Source: Bacteroidota bacterium (GTDB lineage: Bacteria > Bacteroidota > Bacteroidia > AKYH767-A > JABDAW01). From it: DNA of 39,675 nt. This document shows, piece by piece, positions 35,462-39,675 of the stretch (position 1 is its first letter; every line of letters begins with the position of its first letter). Made by a program: the position numbers and the translations under genes. The notes beneath the pieces are model-generated. The model searched no databases and was not told the DNA's origin. It saw nothing but the letters and a program-made list of their open reading frames with translations. The stretch is taken from positions 1 to 39,675 of the forward strand of contig JABDAW010000008.1 of assembly GCA_013288905.1 (NCBI GenBank). Direction: 5' to 3'.

Positions 35462-36754
35462 ATGAAGAATCTATTTGGGATACTATTTTGCGTTATATTT
35501 ACAGGATTTGTTTATTCCCAAAACCCTTCTCCTGCAAAGGACCAGGATAAACCTGTTTTAATTTCTAATGCGACGGTTCATATAGGGAATGGACTGATAA
35601 TAACGAATGGTGCTGTGGCTTTTACTAAAGGAAAAATTGTAGCAGTAGGCGAAGTTTCTAAATTGGGAATTGATGTGGCAGGTTATGATAAAATTGATGC
35701 TCAAGGAAAGGATGTCTATCCCGGCTTCATTGCTCTAAATACCATTTTGGGTTTGAGCGAAATAGAGGCAGCAAGGGCTACAAATGATTATGCTGAAGTA
35801 GGAAGTCTTAATCCTGATGTTCGGGCGATTATTGCTTATAATACCGACTCTAAAGTGCCTGCTACCGTGCGTTCTAACGGTGTATTGCTTGCACAGATAG
35901 TTCCGCAGGGAGGCCTTATATCGGGACAAAGCTCAGTTGTGGAATTAGATGGTTGGAATTGGGAAGATGCTGCCTATAAAATGGATGAAGGGATACATTT
36001 GAATTGGCCCTATATGTCTATAAACAGAGCTTCAGCAACCGAGACAGATGAAGTGCAAAGAGAAAGGATTCAGAAGAATTTGAATAACCTGAATGACTTG
36101 TTTAAAAATGCAAAAGCTTATAGCCAGATTAAGAACCCTGCTGAGAAGAATTTGAAATGGGAAAGTATGCGCGGGCTATTTGATGGCAGTAAAAAACTAT
36201 ATGTTCATGCATACAATGTAAAAGAAATAACTGCCGCAGTAAATTTCTGTAAAGAGTATGGAGTAAAGATGGTTTTAGTAGGTGGAAATGATGCATGGCG
36301 AACGACTGATTTATTAAAAGAGCAAAATATTCCTGTTGTTCTTGGACGCTCACATTCCCTGCCTATTCGTGATGATGAGGATATAGATATGCCTTATAAA
36401 TTGCCAGTAATATTGCAACAGGCGGGCATTAACTATTGTATAAGTATTGATGGTTTTTGGCAAGTAAGGAATATTTCATTTAATGCAGGAACTCCCGTGG
36501 CTTATGGGCTTACAAAAGAACAAGCCTTGATGGCAATAACTAATAATGCTGCGAAAATTCTGGGGATAGATAAACAAGTCGGTACGATTGAGGCTGGTAA
36601 GGATGCAACACTTTTTATATCCGACGGAGATGCTTTAGACATGCGGACGAGTAACCTAACTCAAGCTTTTATTCGTGGTAAAAACATTAATCTTGATAAC
36701 ATCCAAAAGCAACTTTATAAGAAATATATGGATAAATATGGATTGAAAGAGTAG
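35462..36754 (+). CDS. Amidohydrolase-superfamily-like secreted protein
   Basis: Signal peptide; ISNATVHIGNG...KGKIVAVG...DAQGKDVYPGFIALNTILGLSEIEAARATNDYAEVGSLNPDVRAIIAYNTDS; C-terminal AAKILGIDKQVGTIEAGKDATLFISDGD. Confidence 0.88.
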   Translation: MKNLFGILFCVIFTGFVYSQNPSPAKDQDKPVLISNATVHIGNGLIITNGAVAFTKGKIVAVGEVSKLGIDVAGYDKIDAQGKDVYPGFIALNTILGLSEIEAARATNDYAEVGSLNPDVRAIIAYNTDSKVPATVRSNGVLLAQIVPQGGLISGQSSVVELDGWNWEDAAYKMDEGIHLNWPYMSINRASATETDEVQRERIQKNLNNLNDLFKNAKAYSQIKNPAEKNLKWESMRGLFDGSKKLYVHAYNVKEITAAVNFCKEYGVKMVLVGGNDAWRTTDLLKEQNIPVVLGRSHSLPIRDDEDIDMPYKLPVILQQAGINYCISIDGFWQVRNISFNAGTPVAYGLTKEQALMAITNNAAKILGIDKQVGTIEAGKDATLFISDGDALDMRTSNLTQAFIRGKNINLDNIQKQLYKKYMDKYGLKE

Positions 36755-36775
36755 GGGAGTAGCTAATATAAATAC

Positions 36776-36784
36776 TATATTTGC
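36776..36784 (+). promoter_or_regulatory. Bacteroidota -7 element
   Basis: TATATTTGC about 50 nt upstream of the 36832 ATG. Confidence 0.45.
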
Positions 36785-36831
36785 CTTCTTAATAATTCAA
36801 AAATAATTTACCTTAATTAAAACATTCTATT

Positions 36832-37254
36832 ATGCAATTTCACAACATTAATCTCGTAGCCGTGCTGGTATGTGCGGTATCAAGTTTCATCATTGGCGGA
36901 ATATGGTATTCGCCAGTCCTCTTTGCAAGAAGTTGGGCAAAGGAACTCGGAAAATCTCCTGAAGATTTTAAGAAAAGCAGCCCTTTAGTACCAATGTTAA
37001 TTTCTTTTTTGGCATCCATTGTTATTGCTTTTGTAATGGCACATATTATTGTCTTTGCAGACACAGCAAGAGTAGTTCACAGCTTGAGAACTAATATTGA
37101 AACTGCAATTCTCTTGTGGGGTGGATTCACTGCCGCCACTTCCTTTGTGAATAAGGGATTTGAAGGTTATTCCATGACTCTTTGGGCAATTAATGTCGGT
37201 TACAGATTGGTTGATTTCATTGCTATGGCAGTGATTTTGACCTTGATGCCCTAA
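36832..37254 (+). CDS. DUF1761-like membrane protein
   Basis: SSFIIGGIWYSPVLFARSWAKELGKSPEDFKK and several TM segments. Confidence 0.8.
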   Translation: MQFHNINLVAVLVCAVSSFIIGGIWYSPVLFARSWAKELGKSPEDFKKSSPLVPMLISFLASIVIAFVMAHIIVFADTARVVHSLRTNIETAILLWGGFTAATSFVNKGFEGYSMTLWAINVGYRLVDFIAMAVILTLMP

Positions 37255-37338
37255 TTATTTTCTTCTATTATTGTTCTTTATTTCCGAAAACCTATTTAAA
37301 GGAGGGACATAGGTAGGTATTTAATTAAAGATGTTATT

Positions 37339-37929
37339 ATGAAAGGTTTGATTATATTTATTATTGTGTGTTCTATGGTAGAATGCAAATCTGGATCTGA
37401 TACAAATAATCATCCTATTGTTTCTTCCTCCTTTTATGACATTAATATTAGCACTGTTTCCAGTGAGCATGTTGCTCTTTCAAAGATAAAAAAGAGTAAG
37501 GCTTCGGTCTTTTTCTTTATGTCTCCTGAATGTCCGATATGTGAGAATTATTCTTTAACTATTAATGAAATTATTGAGACATTTAAGGATAAGAATATAG
37601 ATTTCTATTGCATCTTTCCGGGAACTTATTACAACAGGAATCAGATTCTGGAATATCTTACTAAATTTAAAATGGAGTTCATACCTTTATTAGATCCTCA
37701 ATTATTATTAACCAAAAATATTAATGCCAAAGTGATGCCTGAAACCTTTGTTATTGAATCTTCCGGCACCATTCTTTACCACGGAAGCATTGATAATTTA
37801 TATTATTCCATAGGTAAACAAAGAACTATTGTTACCGAGCATTATCTCAAAGACGTTCTTGAAAACATCGTTAATAATAAACCATTCGATGCTAAAAACA
37901 CCGAAGCTATAGGATGCTTTATTGAATAA
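37339..37929 (+). CDS. Thioredoxin-like/redoxin-domain lipoprotein
   Basis: Lipobox-like SMVEC; FFMSPECPICENYS CxxC motif; cis-Pro region KVMPETFVIESSGTILYHG. Confidence 0.85.
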   Translation: MKGLIIFIIVCSMVECKSGSDTNNHPIVSSSFYDINISTVSSEHVALSKIKKSKASVFFFMSPECPICENYSLTINEIIETFKDKNIDFYCIFPGTYYNRNQILEYLTKFKMEFIPLLDPQLLLTKNINAKVMPETFVIESSGTILYHGSIDNLYYSIGKQRTIVTEHYLKDVLENIVNNKPFDAKNTEAIGCFIE

Positions 37930-37947
37930 TATTTTGAAGGTATTTGC

Positions 37948-39324
37948 ATGAATTATTATATAAGGAAATATTTACTGAATGTCACAGAACTACTGATAGT
38001 TGTGGCTTTCATTACTTCCTGTAAGCATTCTGATAAAGTAACATTCGCTGAAACTATTGCTCCGATTATTTATAAGAATTGTACTACTTGTCATCGTCCA
38101 GGTTCTGACGCTCCATTTGATTTGATAACTTATAATGATTGCAAGAAGAGAGCTAAATTAATTCAGAAAGTTACCGAAACAAAGTTCATGCCCCCGTACC
38201 CTGCAGACCCTTCTTATTCTCATTTTATTGATGAAAAAGTATTGTCAGATAATGACATTAAATTAATAAAAGAATGGGTGGAGGAAGATGCCCCAATGGG
38301 TGATTCTGCAAAACTTCCCAAGCCGCCTCAATTTCCCAAAGGCTCACAATTAGGCATTCCAGATTTGGTTTTAAAGATGCTATATCCACATCATATTGTT
38401 GGTGATAATAAAGACAAATTTTATCTGATAAAAATCCCATATACTATTCCAAATGATACCTTCATCAGAGTGATAGAATTCATTCCTGGCACCCCAAAAG
38501 TAGTTCATCATGTCAATGGTCAGTTGATAAGTTATGATGAAGGCAAAAAGCAAGATATTTATGGCGGACAATATATCGTTGATATTGATTCCTTCAATCA
38601 TAAAGAAGGCTTTGAACGCATGCAGATCCCCAACGATGACGGCACTTATCCTACCTACACGCCTTCTGTTACGAATTATCTTCCGGGTGTCATTGCCACC
38701 ATATATCCTGAAGGAATCGGCGGCTATAAAATGGCTAAACAAGGCATGATTCTCTTTAGTGAAATACATTATGGACCTTCCCCGATTGCTTATGATGATA
38801 CTTCTTATTGCAATGTGTTTTTTGACAAGGAAAAACCTGTTCGTCCGACATTTGAATTGCAATTAGGTACGCTTGGTATTTCAAAAATTATTCCCCCACT
38901 TGTCATTCCTCCGAATACTGTCAAAAAATTCCACACAAGTACCTTTGTCGGAATGGATATTTCCCTGCTCACGGTCAATCCCCACATGCACCTTCTTGGA
39001 AAGAAGTTTCTCGCTTATGCCATAACGCCTTCCGGCGATACTATCCATTTGATTCGGATAAATAATTGGGATTTTCGCTGGCAATATTTCTATACTTTTA
39101 AACAAATGATTAAGATTCCAAAAGGCTCCTTGATTTATGCCGAAGGCACTTATGACAACACCACAAACAATCCATTAAACCCCTTCAATCCACCCCAAAC
39201 CGTGTCAGAAAAAAACGGAAGCATGAAGGTTACAGACGAGATGTTTCAATTCATCATGACTTATCTTCCCTATCAGCAAGGCGATGAAAATATCTCACTT
39301 GAGAATCCTAAATACAATCATTAG
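37948..39324 (+). CDS. Secreted cytochrome c / copper type II monooxygenase-like protein
   Basis: Haem motif CTTCH near the N-terminus; VHHVNGQL and NPHMHLLGKKF (PHM-like copper-ligand motifs). Confidence 0.8.
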   Translation: MNYYIRKYLLNVTELLIVVAFITSCKHSDKVTFAETIAPIIYKNCTTCHRPGSDAPFDLITYNDCKKRAKLIQKVTETKFMPPYPADPSYSHFIDEKVLSDNDIKLIKEWVEEDAPMGDSAKLPKPPQFPKGSQLGIPDLVLKMLYPHHIVGDNKDKFYLIKIPYTIPNDTFIRVIEFIPGTPKVVHHVNGQLISYDEGKKQDIYGGQYIVDIDSFNHKEGFERMQIPNDDGTYPTYTPSVTNYLPGVIATIYPEGIGGYKMAKQGMILFSEIHYGPSPIAYDDTSYCNVFFDKEKPVRPTFELQLGTLGISKIIPPLVIPPNTVKKFHTSTFVGMDISLLTVNPHMHLLGKKFLAYAITPSGDTIHLIRINNWDFRWQYFYTFKQMIKIPKGSLIYAEGTYDNTTNNPLNPFNPPQTVSEKNGSMKVTDEMFQFIMTYLPYQQGDENISLENPKYNH

Positions 39325-39340
39325 AATGTTCCGATTCATC

Positions 39341-39386
39341 ATCCTTATATTGCAGCAGCCAGAAAAGGCTACTATCATATAAGGAT
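39341..39386. terminator. Hairpin downstream of the last CDS
   Basis: TCATCCTTATAT ... AGCCAGAAAAGGCT ... ATATAAGGATGA. Confidence 0.6.
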
Positions 39387-39483
39387 GAAAAAATTGTTTA
39401 AAGTTAAAGCCTGAAATCTAAAGTTTGGGAATATTCGATATTACTTTAACGTGAATTCGGGATTAGAAATGAAAATTGATGCC

Positions 39484-39675
39484 GTTTTAAGCTCAAAGAT
39501 GTTATTTTTAAGCTACCTTCAACCTATTATGTAATTCCATTAAACTAATACATACCTCCTTCAACCTATTATGTACTTCCTTTAAACTATTATGTACTTC
39601 CTTTAAGCTAATATATACTTCCTTCAACCTATTATGTACTTCCTTTAAACTATTATGCACTTCCTTTAAGCTAAT
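39484..39675. repeat. 21-bp period array 4, truncated by the window edge
   Basis: Units ATTATGTACTTCCTTTAAACT / ATTATGTACTTCCTTTAAGCT / AATATATACTTCCTTCAACCT; TTTTAAGCT at 39485 and 39506 keep the same 21-nt spacing. Confidence 0.9.

Overview
This 39.7 kb window looks like a Bacteroidota chromosome: LpxB/SurE neighbours, TAnnTTTGc promoters, a T9SS type B sorting domain, and an Y_Y_Y/reg_prop sensor kinase. It carries about 28 probable genes. These include lpxB, surE, a DEGS-type sphingolipid desaturase homologue, a MarR plus outer-membrane receptor pair, an orphan CxxCxGxG zinc-finger membrane protein, a doubly frameshifted PemK/MazF-type TA locus flanked by two copies of a palindromic promoter-bearing repeat, a Fic protein, a TPR protein, a two-component system, an NTAFGYQAL-repeat/S74 fibre-like protein, a hydrolase-sirtuin pair, a kelch/PKD T9SS cargo, two tandem signal peptidases I, a metal-site-less amidohydrolase, and a thioredoxin-like plus cytochrome/PHM-like pair. 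The most unusual signal is a set of four intergenic arrays (about 8070-8386, 19899-20562, 28905-29175, 39484-window end). They have unrelated primary sequence but share a 21-bp (occasionally 22-bp) period. Three of them have dyad-symmetric units, with compensatory changes in two, and two of them are organised as large inverted halves. No rRNA, tRNA or canonical CRISPR array was recognised. All calls come from reading the sequence; no searches or folding programs were run.
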